Source of the DNA: an uncultured Neokomagataea sp.
GTDB lineage: Bacteria > Pseudomonadota > Alphaproteobacteria > Acetobacterales > Acetobacteraceae
Direction of reading: 5' to 3'
Assembly (NCBI RefSeq): GCF_946476835.1
Contig: NZ_CAMKWA010000005.1
Coordinates: forward strand, 1 to 64,000
DNA length: 64,000 bases
Each line of letters opens with the position of its first letter. The first letter of the stretch is position 1. A program made the position numbers and the translations under genes. The notes under the pieces were generated by a model. That model worked only from the letters and a program-made list of their open reading frames with translations. It was not told where the DNA came from and searched no databases. This document shows positions 8,461 to 16,849 of this stretch, piece by piece.

Positions 8461-8853
8461 TCAACCTTTCTGAAAACCATCTTGCGGGGGAATACGCCCC
8501 AAAATCACATCACGCAGCGTTGCCGGACGCTTAGACGGCATTACCGCTCCCGTCTTGGAGGCTGCATAAATTGTGGTAAAAGCTGCTAAATCTTCTGCCA
8601 AATCAGGCGTCAAATGCCCAAAAAGAAGGCTCCAACGCCCCGGCATGGATACGCTACCCGCCGTATTCTTACGGCAACTGGCCAAACACCGCACCTCACG
8701 CAGCTCAAAATGGCCCGATACGGCGTAATCCTTAAGACGACCATGCAGTTCTTCCCCCTGCACCGTACCGTCTTCCCGCTTACCACACGTCACACAGACG
8801 GATAGTATCGGCTTCCCGCCGTCTAAAACGGCATCCCTGACCTCACTCAACAC
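8461..8853 (-). CDS. DUF1636 family cysteine-containing protein, first gene of B12-regulated operon
   Basis: This 130-residue soluble protein has the N-terminal segment LSVCVTCGKRED and a second cysteine group VRCLASCRKN near residues 53-62. That four-cysteine pattern resembles DUF1636 proteins and thioredoxin-like 2Fe-2S folds and could bind an iron-sulfur cluster or a metal ion. It begins at GTG 8853 (TTG 8850 is an alternative) after an AGGA box. It is the first gene after the B12 riboswitch and sits 4 bases from cobW, which suggests a role in cobalt handling or cobaltochelatase support. The family has no settled function, so the role is inference. Confidence 0.75.
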   Translation of the reverse strand: MLSEVRDAVLDGGKPILSVCVTCGKREDGTVQGEELHGRLKDYAVSGHFELREVRCLASCRKNTAGSVSMPGRWSLLFGHLTPDLAEDLAAFTTIYAASKTGAVMPSKRPATLRDVILGRIPPQDGFQKG

Positions 8854-9008
8854 ACAATCCTGTCTTCATACGACTTCATCACAAAGCCAGACAGGGCGCA
8901 CATAAAGAGCCCCATATTGGGGAGAATGCGCGCAATCGCACATCTTCGTCCACCGGGCACCCCGCCAGTTTACGACTCTCAACTCTCAGAGCCAGCAATG
9001 CTCGCTCT
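8854..9008 (-). promoter_or_regulatory. Leader between B12 riboswitch and DUF1636 gene
   Basis: About 150 bases separate the riboswitch core from the first codon. The stretch contains one clear short hairpin, CCCCAATATGGGG on the minus strand (about 8912-8924), followed by CTCTTTAT. This could act as the expression platform (weak terminator or structure switch). No ORF of coding quality was seen here. Confidence 0.4.
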
Positions 9009-9240
9009 CATGGCAGGTCTCCTGACTTACGGCACAGCAGCCCGAAAGCTACTTCATTTCATCCACCTTCCCAGAGCTACCTCTCACATAACGAGAATTA
9101 CCCCAGTGGCTGCTTTGAGCTCACACGCTCAAAGCTCAATGAAACACAAACCGTTCACAGTTGCGGGGGCAGTGTCGGACTAAGCGTAAAACGCCGCACC
9201 GACTTCCCTTTTCATCCCTTCATCAGGGAACCACTGTCCT
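9009..9240 (-). ncRNA. Cobalamin (AdoCbl) riboswitch
   Basis: On the minus strand the sequence contains, in the correct order, the conserved elements of a cobalamin riboswitch: GGTTCCCTGATGAAGGGA at the 5' side, GGGAAGTCGGTG, the TGCCCCCGCAACTGTGA region, a central CCACTGGGG...GAAGGTGG domain, and near the 3' end the B12 box GTAAGTCAGGAGACCTGCC (about 9013-9031). The aptamer lies upstream of DUF1636-cobW-cobN-cobG-cobH-cobI-cobJ on the same strand, so the operon is expected to be switched off when adenosylcobalamin is plentiful. cobU lies upstream of the aptamer and would not be controlled by it directly. Confidence 0.95.
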
Positions 9241-9266
9241 TCATGTAAGGTGGCTCTCCAGCGCTG

Positions 9267-9797
9267 TCAAAGTGCTTTCCCCTTCAACACAAGTGGCAGG
9301 CCAGCGGCCACAAACACAACACGCTCCGCCTCAGCAGCAATACGCTGATGCAATACGCCTGCCTCGTCCCGGAAGCGCCGCCCCAACGCACTTTCCGGCA
9401 CCACACCAAGCCCCACCTCATTGCCCACCAGAACCGTTGGTCCAGCCCTGCGCCGCAATGCGGCCAACAAATCAGACACCGCGTCATCAATGCAGCGATC
9501 TTCCAACAGCATATTCGTCAGCCACAGCGTCAAACAATCCAGTAAAACCGGCCTCTCGCCAGCAGCATCCAGTGCTTGTGCAACATCAAATGGCGCTTCC
9601 ACCGTATGCCACCGCGCATCCCGCCGCGCTTGATGCTCCATAATCCGCTCACGCATTTCCGTGTCAAACGCCTGACCCGTCGCCACATACACCCACGGCG
9701 CCTCACACAGCGCAATCTCTCCCTCAGCCAAGCGGCTTTTGCCAGAGCGCACCCCCCCAAGCACCAAAGTCACCCCTGCCATCCCTTGCGCCATCAT
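9267..9797 (-). CDS. cobU: Adenosylcobinamide kinase / guanylyltransferase
   Basis: This bifunctional enzyme (CobU, called CobP in the aerobic nomenclature) phosphorylates adenosylcobinamide and then transfers GMP to form adenosylcobinamide-GDP in the nucleotide-loop pathway. From the ATG at 9797 it is 176 residues, with a P-loop LGGVRSGKS at residues 13-21, the HQARRDARWHTVEAP segment containing the guanylylated histidine region, and LDCLTLWLTNML. A GTG at 9803 and later ATGs (9794, 9782) are alternative starts. It is divergent from cobT, which performs the next steps with cobS. Its stop lies 27 bases upstream of the riboswitch. Confidence 0.93.
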   Translation of the reverse strand: MMAQGMAGVTLVLGGVRSGKSRLAEGEIALCEAPWVYVATGQAFDTEMRERIMEHQARRDARWHTVEAPFDVAQALDAAGERPVLLDCLTLWLTNMLLEDRCIDDAVSDLLAALRRRAGPTVLVGNEVGLGVVPESALGRRFRDEAGVLHQRIAAEAERVVFVAAGLPLVLKGKAL

Positions 9798-9857
9798 ACC
9801 CACTCACGCACCCCAAAACTCTTGCATCTTCGACCATATCAGCACAAAACAAACGCC

Positions 9858-10925
9858 ATGCCATCCGCATCTTCTACGCCCCAAAACACGCTCTCACCGC
9901 ATAACTTCACGCCAGACTTCTCCTCTATGGAAGGTTTGCAGGCAGCCTGTGCATTTTTACCGCCTCCGTGCACGGAATCCGCAAGGGTCATTACCGAACG
10001 CGAGCACACACTGACCAAGCCACCCGGCAGTTTGGGACGGTTAGAAGACCTCACCCTCTGGCTCGGCACATGGCAGGGTACCGCAACACCCCAGCTGGAC
10101 CCCGCATACGTCACTATTTTCGCAGGCAATCACGGCGTTACTGCGCAAGGCGTTTCTCCCTATCCATCCAGTGTCACCGCACAGATGGTCGCCAATTTTG
10201 AACATGGTGGTGCCGCAATTAACCAGTTGTGCCGTCATGCCAACGCCCATCTTTCTGTCTTACCCCTCTTTGACCTCACACCAACGGCCGATTTTTCCAC
10301 CGCACCCGCCATGAGTGAAGAGCGCTTTCTGGGCGCCGTCAAAGCCGGGTATGATGCTGTCCCACGTGAGGCGCGTATCTTCTGCCCTGGGGAAATGGGC
10401 ATCGGCAATACCTCGGCCGCAGCAGCCTTGACCACCGCTTTGTCAGATCATCACGCCACTTACTGGACGGGACGCGGCACAGGCCTTGACGATGCAGGTG
10501 TCATACATAAAGCCACGGTCATTGACCGCGCCTGCACCCTACATTTGGCACATGCCAAAACCCCCTTAGACATCGCCCGATGCCTTGGCGGACACGAGCT
10601 TGCCGCCATGATGGGCGCAACACTGGCCGCACGCCACCACCGCATTCCAACATTACTCGATGGATTTGTCGTAACAGCGGCCGTACTCCCACTCTTCACT
10701 ATCAACCCACAGCTTCTCGCGCATACACGCCTTGCACATTGCTCTGCAGAAACTGGGCATCGGGCCCTCGCGCAGCATATGGGCCTTACACCCTTGCTTG
10801 ATCTCGGCTTGCGTTTAGGAGAAGGCTCTGGTGCAGCTTTAGCCCTTCCACTCTTGCGCGCAGCTCTCACCTGTCATCACAATATGGCGACCTTCGCTGA
10901 AGCAGCCATCTCCAACCGTGCGTAA
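9858..10925 (+). CDS. cobT: Nicotinate-nucleotide:dimethylbenzimidazole phosphoribosyltransferase CobT
   Basis: CobT transfers phosphoribose from nicotinate mononucleotide to 5,6-dimethylbenzimidazole, giving alpha-ribazole 5'-phosphate for the lower loop of cobalamin. The ATG at 9858 gives 355 residues. The open frame continues upstream to 9576, but that part lies antisense to cobU and looks non-coding. Family signatures are KPPGSLGRLEDL near residue 54, FAGNHGVTAQGVSPYPSSVTA near 90, GEMGIGNTSAAAAL near 180 and the C-terminal GLRLGEGSGAALA, which contains the catalytic glutamate. It overlaps cobS by 8 bases. bluB, the source of its base substrate, follows in the same direction. Confidence 0.95.
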   Translation: MPSASSTPQNTLSPHNFTPDFSSMEGLQAACAFLPPPCTESARVITEREHTLTKPPGSLGRLEDLTLWLGTWQGTATPQLDPAYVTIFAGNHGVTAQGVSPYPSSVTAQMVANFEHGGAAINQLCRHANAHLSVLPLFDLTPTADFSTAPAMSEERFLGAVKAGYDAVPREARIFCPGEMGIGNTSAAAALTTALSDHHATYWTGRGTGLDDAGVIHKATVIDRACTLHLAHAKTPLDIARCLGGHELAAMMGATLAARHHRIPTLLDGFVVTAAVLPLFTINPQLLAHTRLAHCSAETGHRALAQHMGLTPLLDLGLRLGEGSGAALALPLLRAALTCHHNMATFAEAAISNRA

Positions 10926-11694
10926 TATAATTCAGCCTATCCGCCGCTATTATGATGATCTCATCTGCGCGGGCAGCGTTCTGACCCGCTTTCCCGTTGG
11001 CCGCTTTGCCAATGAACAAACACCTTGGGACCTCGCTCGCTCGACATGGTGCTGGCCACTTTATGGCGCTGTTATCGGCGCCTTAAGTGCAGGTCTCTTT
11101 TTATTACTTAAGTTCTGCGGCGCCTCTTCTTTCCTTGCCGCCCCATGGGCCATCTTATGCCAGGTCCTCCTCACAGGAGGTCTGCACGAAGATGGTCTAG
11201 CCGATACGATGGATGGTTTAGGCAGCGGCAAAGATACCGCAACAAAACTCACCATTATGCGAGATAGCCGCATCGGAAGCTTCGGCGCCCTCGCGCTTCT
11301 ACTCTATATTGCCATACGCGTTACCGCCCTAGCCACCCTCCCAGACCGTGCCATCTTTCCTGCACTTGCCATCAGTGCCACCTTAGCACGTGCAGCCATG
11401 CCAATATTGGTCACTTTCTGCCCTGCCGCACGCCCAGACGGCCTCGCCAAACAACTCACGGGCCTTTCAAAAGACCGTATGCTGAGCAGCCTATTTTGCG
11501 CCTTCTGCCTTGCTCTCCTGCTCTTACCCCATGCCATTGCCTTCCTAGCCTGCACCCTAACACTAGGCCTCGTCGTATTGATGCGCTACCAAACCCTCAG
11601 GCACCTCAATGGCTTTACCGGGGATATCCTCGGCGCAACCGTATGCTGCGTAGAAGCCGCCACTTTAACCCTTTTCGCCATGCTTCTAACATAA
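10918..11694 (+). CDS. cobS: Adenosylcobinamide-GDP ribazoletransferase CobS (cobalamin synthase)
   Basis: CobS is the integral membrane enzyme that joins adenosylcobinamide-GDP and alpha-ribazole (phosphate) to form adenosylcobalamin (phosphate). The 258-residue protein starts at a GTG inside the end of cobT. It has several hydrophobic segments and the family motif GGLHEDGLADTMDGLGSG (about residues 88-105), whose acidic residues bind metal, followed by KLTIMRDSRIGSFG. The 8-base overlap with cobT implies coupling. The downstream bluB starts 10 bases after the stop, so cobT-cobS-bluB form one operon for lower-ligand synthesis and attachment. Confidence 0.93.
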   Translation: MRNIIQPIRRYYDDLICAGSVLTRFPVGRFANEQTPWDLARSTWCWPLYGAVIGALSAGLFLLLKFCGASSFLAAPWAILCQVLLTGGLHEDGLADTMDGLGSGKDTATKLTIMRDSRIGSFGALALLLYIAIRVTALATLPDRAIFPALAISATLARAAMPILVTFCPAARPDGLAKQLTGLSKDRMLSSLFCAFCLALLLLPHAIAFLACTLTLGLVVLMRYQTLRHLNGFTGDILGATVCCVEAATLTLFAMLLT

Positions 11695-11704
11695 GGTTTC
11701 ACCC

Positions 11705-12343
11705 ATGCCACAGCCGGTTTTCGATGAAACCTTTTACAACCAACTCGACAACCTCTTCATCTGGCGCCGCGATGTCAGGCGATTTCGTCGTCCCCCCATC
11801 CCAGAAACAGATCTGGACGACTTGCTCACCGCCACCACCCGTGCGCCGTCCGTTGGTCTCAGCGAACCTTGGCGCTTCTTACGTGTAGACAGCCCTGAAC
11901 GCCGCGCAACCATCCGAAACGACTTCGCACAATGCAATACAGAGGCCTTAGAACGCTATGAGGATGACCCCGCACGCATTTACGCCTCTTTGAAACTTTC
12001 AGGCCTTGATGATGCTCCGCACCATATCGCCGTTTTTAATGTAGAAGATCCTGAGCAAGGCAAAGGTCTTGGCCGCAGCACTATGCCAGAGACAACAACA
12101 TGGTCCACCGTTATGGCCATCCATAATCTCTGGCTCGCCGCCACAGCCCGTGGCATTGGCGTCGGCTGGGTATCAATCTTAACCCCGGAAATCGTTACGC
12201 AGACATTATCTGTACCTGAAAACTGGCGCTTTATCGCTTATTTGTGCGTTGGCTACCCAGAAGAGAAACACGCAACACCAGAGCTAGAACGCACCGGATG
12301 GGAAAAACGCAACCCCGAACGCGCACAATGGATCCAACGCTAA
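11705..12343 (+). CDS. bluB: 5,6-dimethylbenzimidazole synthase BluB
   Basis: BluB is a flavin-destroying enzyme of the nitroreductase fold that converts reduced FMN and oxygen into 5,6-dimethylbenzimidazole, the lower ligand of B12. The 212-residue protein carries the FMN-binding N-terminal pattern FIWRRDVRRFRRPPI, the APSVGLSEPWRF motif around residues 48-59 and the WSTVMAIHNLWLAATARGIGVGWVSIL stretch (about 137-163) typical of BluB. It is the third gene of the cobT-cobS-bluB unit, directly supplying the CobT substrate. Its stop codon overlaps by four bases the stop region of the convergent cobC-like gene. Confidence 0.95.
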   Translation: MPQPVFDETFYNQLDNLFIWRRDVRRFRRPPIPETDLDDLLTATTRAPSVGLSEPWRFLRVDSPERRATIRNDFAQCNTEALERYEDDPARIYASLKLSGLDDAPHHIAVFNVEDPEQGKGLGRSTMPETTTWSTVMAIHNLWLAATARGIGVGWVSILTPEIVTQTLSVPENWRFIAYLCVGYPEEKHATPELERTGWEKRNPERAQWIQR

Positions 12344-12891
12344 CTCTGAGATGCCCGCACCACACATACACTACCCTGCGGCATTGATGGCACAATAAGA
12401 TTAGGAACCTCACCGCGCGTTAAAGCGCCCAAAACACGCAAAGGCCCCCCATGCGTTATAACGCACACCCCTCGGGCCGAGCGCTGAACATCCTGCCAAT
12501 ATGCCTGTACCCGCTCAATAAGCTCCAAACCACTTTCGCCACCGGGGGGCGCAAAGTCGAGCGGGTCTGACGCCCATTGATCAAGCTTTGCGCGTGACAC
12601 ATCGTCCCATTTAACCCCTTCCCAAGCGCCAAAATTCAACTCGCTCAGGCGCGTATCTTCTTCAAACGGCAAACCCGTTTTCTGAGCTACATAATCGGCC
12701 AACAAACGGCAGCGCTGTAAGGGAGAAGAATGAATAACTTCAGCACCAGAGCCTTTGACAAGAACGGATAGACCGTCACCGAACTGCTCCCACCCATCCG
12801 CCAGGCACACATCACTCTGACCATAGCAGCGGCCAGCCACCCCCATCACTGCGGCATGACGGCATAACACAACTGGAAAACGGATATTCAC
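12340..12891 (-). CDS. cobC: Histidine phosphatase, probable alpha-ribazole-5'-phosphate phosphatase CobC
   Basis: This 183-residue protein is of the histidine phosphatase (phosphoglycerate mutase-like) superfamily. The catalytic motif appears as VVLCRHAAV (RHA instead of the common RHG, with the phospho-accepting His kept), with SSPLQRCR near residue 55, acidic LSELNFGAWEG near 85 and the second histidine in VITHGG. Together with its position against bluB at the end of the cobalamin locus, this supports dephosphorylation of alpha-ribazole phosphate or cobalamin phosphate. The start is a GTG at 12891 without a clear ribosome site. Other small phosphatases share the fold, so the substrate is inferred from context. 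Confidence 0.8.
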   Translation of the reverse strand: MNIRFPVVLCRHAAVMGVAGRCYGQSDVCLADGWEQFGDGLSVLVKGSGAEVIHSSPLQRCRLLADYVAQKTGLPFEEDTRLSELNFGAWEGVKWDDVSRAKLDQWASDPLDFAPPGGESGLELIERVQAYWQDVQRSARGVCVITHGGPLRVLGALTRGEVPNLIVPSMPQGSVCVVRASQS

Positions 12892-13177
12892 CCTCGAACC
12901 TCAGCCTGACCGTGCAAAAGAGCAACACCTTGGGCGTGAATAGAGCCTTTGGTCAATTCCTGAGGAGGCACAGATTGAGACAAATCATAGCTCGATAAAG
13001 AATATTGCTCAAAATTGCTTCTCAGAATGTTTTTCGAGAAACTTCATCCATAGACAGACAAATCTTTTATTCAATATGTTATAGAAATGAAAAACCTGCC
13101 GCTCTATGGGAAAGGTTTTCTTGTTTTTTGCATTTCAAACCAAGATCACGATACGACCTCACTGGGGAGATTATAGT

Positions 13178-14512
13178 GTGAACCTGAAAAAATTAGCCCT
13201 CTGTCTGGCAGCTTTCGCCCCCGGCGTTGCTATGGCAGCACCACCCGCCATTGATACGGGTGACACGGCATGGATGCTCACCAGCACAGCCCTCGTACTG
13301 CTCATGACCATCCCCGGCCTGGCACTGTTCTACGCCGGCATGGTGCGCAAGAAGAACATTCTCGCAACCGTCATGCAATCATTCGCCATTTGCTGTGCTG
13401 TCACGGTTGTCTGGATGATTGCTGGCTATAGCCTCACCTTCGGAACAGGCACACCTTACATTGGTGACTTCTCCCGCTTCATGCTGAACGGAATCGGTGC
13501 CAACATCAACAAAGGCGCTGATATCGGCTTCACACTCGGCGCAGGCAGTGCAAACCCAACCGTCATGACCATTCCTGAGAGCGTCTACATGATGTTCCAG
13601 ATGACGTTTGCGATCATTACCCCCGCACTGATTGCCGGCAGCTTTGCAGAACGTATGAAGTTCTCCTCCCTGTTCGTCTTCACCGTTTTGTGGTCATTAC
13701 TGGTCTATACCCCGATTGCACACTGGGTTTGGAGCCCACTCGGCTGGCTTTCTGGCCTCGGCGCTGTTGACTTTGCCGGCGGCACTGTTGTCCACATCAA
13801 CGCTGGTGTCGCTGGTCTTGTGACCGCACTCGTACTGGGCAAACGCCACGGCTTTGGTAAAGATGACCTCACGCCCCATAATCTGACCTACGCCGTCATT
13901 GGCGCATCCCTCCTTTGGGTGGGCTGGTTCGGCTTTAACGCAGGCTCTGCCGTCGGCGCCAACGGCCGCGCAGGCATGGCCATGGCAACGACACAAATCG
14001 CTACAGCAGGCGCTGGCATCGCATGGCTTCTGGTCGAATGGATCAAAACAGGCAAGCCAACGGTTCTGGGCATTATTTCCGGTGCCGTCGCGGGCCTGGT
14101 CGCCATCACACCCGCTGCCGGCTTTGTGCTACCGGGCAATGCCCTTATCATCGGCCTCGTAACAGGTGTTGTATGCTACTTCTCCGCCACAGCTCTGAAG
14201 CACGCTCTAGGCTATGATGATAGCCTTGATGCTTTTGGCGTACATGGCGTAGGCGGTATCGTTGGTGCCCTACTCACTGGCTTCTTCGCCTATGGCCCAC
14301 TTTCTGCCACTGACGCCAACCCTTCAGGCGTTGTCGGTTCATGGCACCAATTCATCATTCAAGCAGAAGCCGTTAGCGTCACCATTATCTGGTGCGGCAT
14401 CGTCACCTTTGTTCTGCTGAAAATTATTGACCTTGTCATGGGACTACGCGTTTCCCAACAAGAAGAAATCGAAGGCCTCGATATCTCCCTCCACGGCGAG
14501 CGTATCGGTTGA
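13178..14512 (+). CDS. amtB: Ammonium transporter AmtB
   Basis: This is an ammonium channel of the Amt/MEP/Rh family in the inner membrane. The GTG at 13178, 8 bases after GGGGAGA, gives a 444-residue protein with a signal-like first segment (residues 1-20, ending AMA) and about eleven transmembrane helices. Channel features are the first pore histidine in GGTVVHINAGVAGL, the second in GVHGVGGIVGAL, the aromatic gate region and SFAERMKFSS. An upstream frame to 13106 is open but lacks support. No glnK-like PII gene is adjacent, which is unusual because amtB and glnK are normally paired. A hairpin follows the stop. Confidence 0.95.
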   Translation: MNLKKLALCLAAFAPGVAMAAPPAIDTGDTAWMLTSTALVLLMTIPGLALFYAGMVRKKNILATVMQSFAICCAVTVVWMIAGYSLTFGTGTPYIGDFSRFMLNGIGANINKGADIGFTLGAGSANPTVMTIPESVYMMFQMTFAIITPALIAGSFAERMKFSSLFVFTVLWSLLVYTPIAHWVWSPLGWLSGLGAVDFAGGTVVHINAGVAGLVTALVLGKRHGFGKDDLTPHNLTYAVIGASLLWVGWFGFNAGSAVGANGRAGMAMATTQIATAGAGIAWLLVEWIKTGKPTVLGIISGAVAGLVAITPAAGFVLPGNALIIGLVTGVVCYFSATALKHALGYDDSLDAFGVHGVGGIVGALLTGFFAYGPLSATDANPSGVVGSWHQFIIQAEAVSVTIIWCGIVTFVLLKIIDLVMGLRVSQQEEIEGLDISLHGERIG

Positions 14513-14523
14513 TATAAAAGGTA

Positions 14524-14550
14524 GTTCCACTCGGTACCCCCGGGTGGAAC
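14524..14550 (+). terminator. Hairpin downstream of amtB
   Basis: The inverted repeat GTTCCAC...GTGGAAC encloses a further TCGG/CCGG pairing and lies 11 bases after the amtB stop. It is followed by CCCTC rather than a T-run, so it is a hairpin terminator candidate of only moderate strength. Confidence 0.5.
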
Positions 14551-14724
14551 CCCTCAAAGGATGTGTCGCTTTGAACACACAACCTTCCAATGTTGAAACA
14601 TTAATAAAAATTTCCCCTTACAATTGAAACGAAACGCATTAGCCTAACATGCACAAGAACGGTTCGGGTTCATACCCACACGCCCTTCTCCTTGGCTTTA
14701 TTTCAGGCAGCGCGAGACATTTTC

Positions 14725-15972
14725 ATGCCCTCATATACCCGCCTCCTCTCCCTCACTGCCTTCACGGGCCTCGCTGCACTTTTGTCTGCATCCCCCGCCA
14801 AAGCACAAATTGCTCTTTTCAAAGACAATTCTAACACATGGCTACAAGGGATTACCCTGCAAGGAGAAGCCGAAGGCGGTATCATGGCCAATCCTGCGCG
14901 CCCTGATAACGGTATCAATTTTGGGAATTTTTTATCCGATCACGCGAACCAAATGCAGCTTAATCAGCTTTACCTGACCCTCGCCAAAGCTGTTGATTCC
15001 ACCAAAGCTGAAAACCAATTTGGCTTCACTCTTCAAGTGCTCTACGGCTCAGATGCTCGTTACTACCACCTGCTAGGCGTATCGAATAAAGTCACATCAA
15101 ACCGCTACCAAGTTCTTCCTATCCAAGCGCATGCAGACGCACATTTGAATGTCCTCACATCCGGTGGGCTGGACGTTCAGGCAGGCATCCTTGAAGCCCC
15201 TATGGGCGTCGAAGTCATTGAACCAACGGCTCGCCCTTTTTATACATTTGCCTATACTGCACAGTATTCTGTACCCTTCGAACATCTCGGGGCCATGTTC
15301 CATCTGCACGTTACCCCCCACTTTGATTTCAACTTCGGGGTTGATACAGGCAACCAAACCACCTTCGGTAAAAATGATAACAACAATGCCGCCGCAGGGT
15401 ATTTTGGCTTTAACTTAAATGGCCTTGCAGACGGCAAACTCAATATCGTCGAATTATCGCGTATTGGCCCCGAAGATGCCGTTGCTAGCATCGGGCGCCG
15501 TGCCAATACAGCACAGCGCTACTGGAATGATCTTGCCGCGTACTACACCGTAAACGACAAACTCTCCCTCACAGGAGAATTCAACTTTTTTCATGATGTT
15601 GGTCTGCGCGCTGAAAATTATAGCTTCGTCACCTATGCAAGTTATAAACTCACACCGCACTGGACCTTAAATTACCGCGGCGAAGTTTTTCGTGATAATT
15701 CAGGCCTATCCGTCGTCAGTTTCCTCACCAATCAAGCTTATATGAATGCCTTTCTCGGAGGTAATGCTCCAGCAGAGACCGCCCCACCCACCACATATGG
15801 CGGCTTAACCCTTGGTGCTACCTATAGCCCTAATATTGGACATGGTATTCGTGTCTTTGCCCTTCGTCCGGAAATTCGTTTTGACCGCTCCCTAAACGGA
15901 ACGAGCCCCTTTAATAACAACCGTAATGTCGGCATGTTCACCTTTGGTGGTGACGCAACTATCGGGTTCTAA
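14725..15972 (+). CDS. Outer-membrane beta-barrel porin (BBP2/OmpL-like family)
   Basis: A 415-residue exported protein beginning MPSYTRLLSLTAFTG, with a signal peptide ending near AKA (about residue 28). The rest alternates short polar turns and amphipathic strands with many aromatic residues, ending in FTFGGDATIGF with the terminal phenylalanine expected of Gram-negative outer-membrane barrels. Segments such as LYLTLAKAVDSTKAENQFGF and GLDVQAGILEAPMGVEVIEP match the putative beta-barrel porin-2 family. The substrate is unknown. It stands alone after amtB, and a strong hairpin separates it from the next convergent gene. The TTG at 14692 would extend the protein without reason. Confidence 0.75.
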   Translation: MPSYTRLLSLTAFTGLAALLSASPAKAQIALFKDNSNTWLQGITLQGEAEGGIMANPARPDNGINFGNFLSDHANQMQLNQLYLTLAKAVDSTKAENQFGFTLQVLYGSDARYYHLLGVSNKVTSNRYQVLPIQAHADAHLNVLTSGGLDVQAGILEAPMGVEVIEPTARPFYTFAYTAQYSVPFEHLGAMFHLHVTPHFDFNFGVDTGNQTTFGKNDNNNAAAGYFGFNLNGLADGKLNIVELSRIGPEDAVASIGRRANTAQRYWNDLAAYYTVNDKLSLTGEFNFFHDVGLRAENYSFVTYASYKLTPHWTLNYRGEVFRDNSGLSVVSFLTNQAYMNAFLGGNAPAETAPPTTYGGLTLGATYSPNIGHGIRVFALRPEIRFDRSLNGTSPFNNNRNVGMFTFGGDATIGF

Positions 15973-15982
15973 AACACGCCGC

Positions 15983-16013
15983 TGTGCTGCTTTCCAAAAC
16001 ATAAAGCAGCACA
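15983..16013. terminator. Bidirectional terminator between porin and DUF421 genes
   Basis: An 11-base perfect stem TGTGCTGCTTT / AAAGCAGCACA with a 9-base loop sits between two convergent genes. The A/T ends of the stem allow it to serve on either strand. Confidence 0.7.
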
Positions 16014-16024
16014 AGCCTGCCCCC

Positions 16025-16780
16025 TTAAGAGGTTTTACCGACTCCCCAAGACCGAGCTGCTATTTGTTCAACACGGCTCAGCGGAAGAGGGTTTTGAGCA
16101 TTTACAGAACGAGCCGGACGTAACGGCCCTCTGATAATCTGACCATCAGTACGAATAATAACCATGCGCTCATAACACCACTCAGCCAAGAAAATCTGCT
16201 CCAGATCACCTTCTCCAGCGAGCATAAGCTCATGCCGTACCCATTCTTCTTCAAACTCACCCGCCTCTAACTCAGCATTTAGCAATTTGCCGCGAAAAAC
16301 GACAAAACGTGTGGGGTGCGTTTTATCACCTTGAATAACACTAATATTTCCCGTCGGCTCAATTTGAGCAAACTGAATACGATCGAACCCAAAAATACCC
16401 TGCATACGCAAATTCGATGCCAGATCATGAATGTCTAATCGACTTCTATGGTCTTCAAAAGACTGAACAACAAAGCGACCATTCTCGATAATGGGTATAG
16501 GGCGACCAATACTCGCCTTACGCAACAAAGCCCACTTTCTCGTTAAATAGTTTAACGAGGCCATGACCAGAATGCATACAAACAATAAAAGAACATACCT
16601 CCAAAAGTCTATTTTATCATTATATAAAATACCACCAACAACGCCACCCATAATAAAATTTCCAAATAGATCTATGGGAGTCATTTGAGACACCTGAGAT
16701 CTACCTGTAATATTCAAATATCCTATCACCATTATAAGTCCAACAAGGACTTTAATGACCACCCACACAAAAAACATCAT
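16025..16780 (-). CDS. DUF421 (YetF/YcaP-like) membrane protein
   Basis: From the ATG at 16780 the protein is 251 residues; a TTG start at 16813 is possible. Three hydrophobic segments fill roughly residues 1-80 (for example MMFFVWVVIKVLVGLIMVIG and YVLLLFVCILVMASLNYL). They are followed by the DUF421 soluble domain with ASIGRPIPIIENGRFVVQSF and LRMQGIFGFDRIQFAQIEPTG. DUF421 proteins are membrane-anchored and poorly characterised. The gene is monocistronic here, between a terminator and the aldolase gene upstream on the same strand. No function beyond membrane location can be assigned. Confidence 0.8.
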   Translation of the reverse strand: MMFFVWVVIKVLVGLIMVIGYLNITGRSQVSQMTPIDLFGNFIMGGVVGGILYNDKIDFWRYVLLLFVCILVMASLNYLTRKWALLRKASIGRPIPIIENGRFVVQSFEDHRSRLDIHDLASNLRMQGIFGFDRIQFAQIEPTGNISVIQGDKTHPTRFVVFRGKLLNAELEAGEFEEEWVRHELMLAGEGDLEQIFLAEWCYERMVIIRTDGQIIRGPLRPARSVNAQNPLPLSRVEQIAARSWGVGKTS

Positions 16781-16849
16781 CGCTATAGCCCTGCCAAATT
16801 GTTGCAATCGCAATCAAATTAAACAACGCATATGTGAGCAGAAAATTCC

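Noticed and set aside
8881-9008. Small protein gene between the riboswitch and DUF1636
   Set aside because: The short frames here lack ribosome sites and overlap the riboswitch leader; the region is better explained as an expression platform.
9576-9857. N-terminal extension of cobT by 94 codons
   Set aside because: The extension lies antisense to cobU, is proline/histidine/arginine-rich in the manner of shadow frames, and CobT family sequence begins only after the ATG at 9858.
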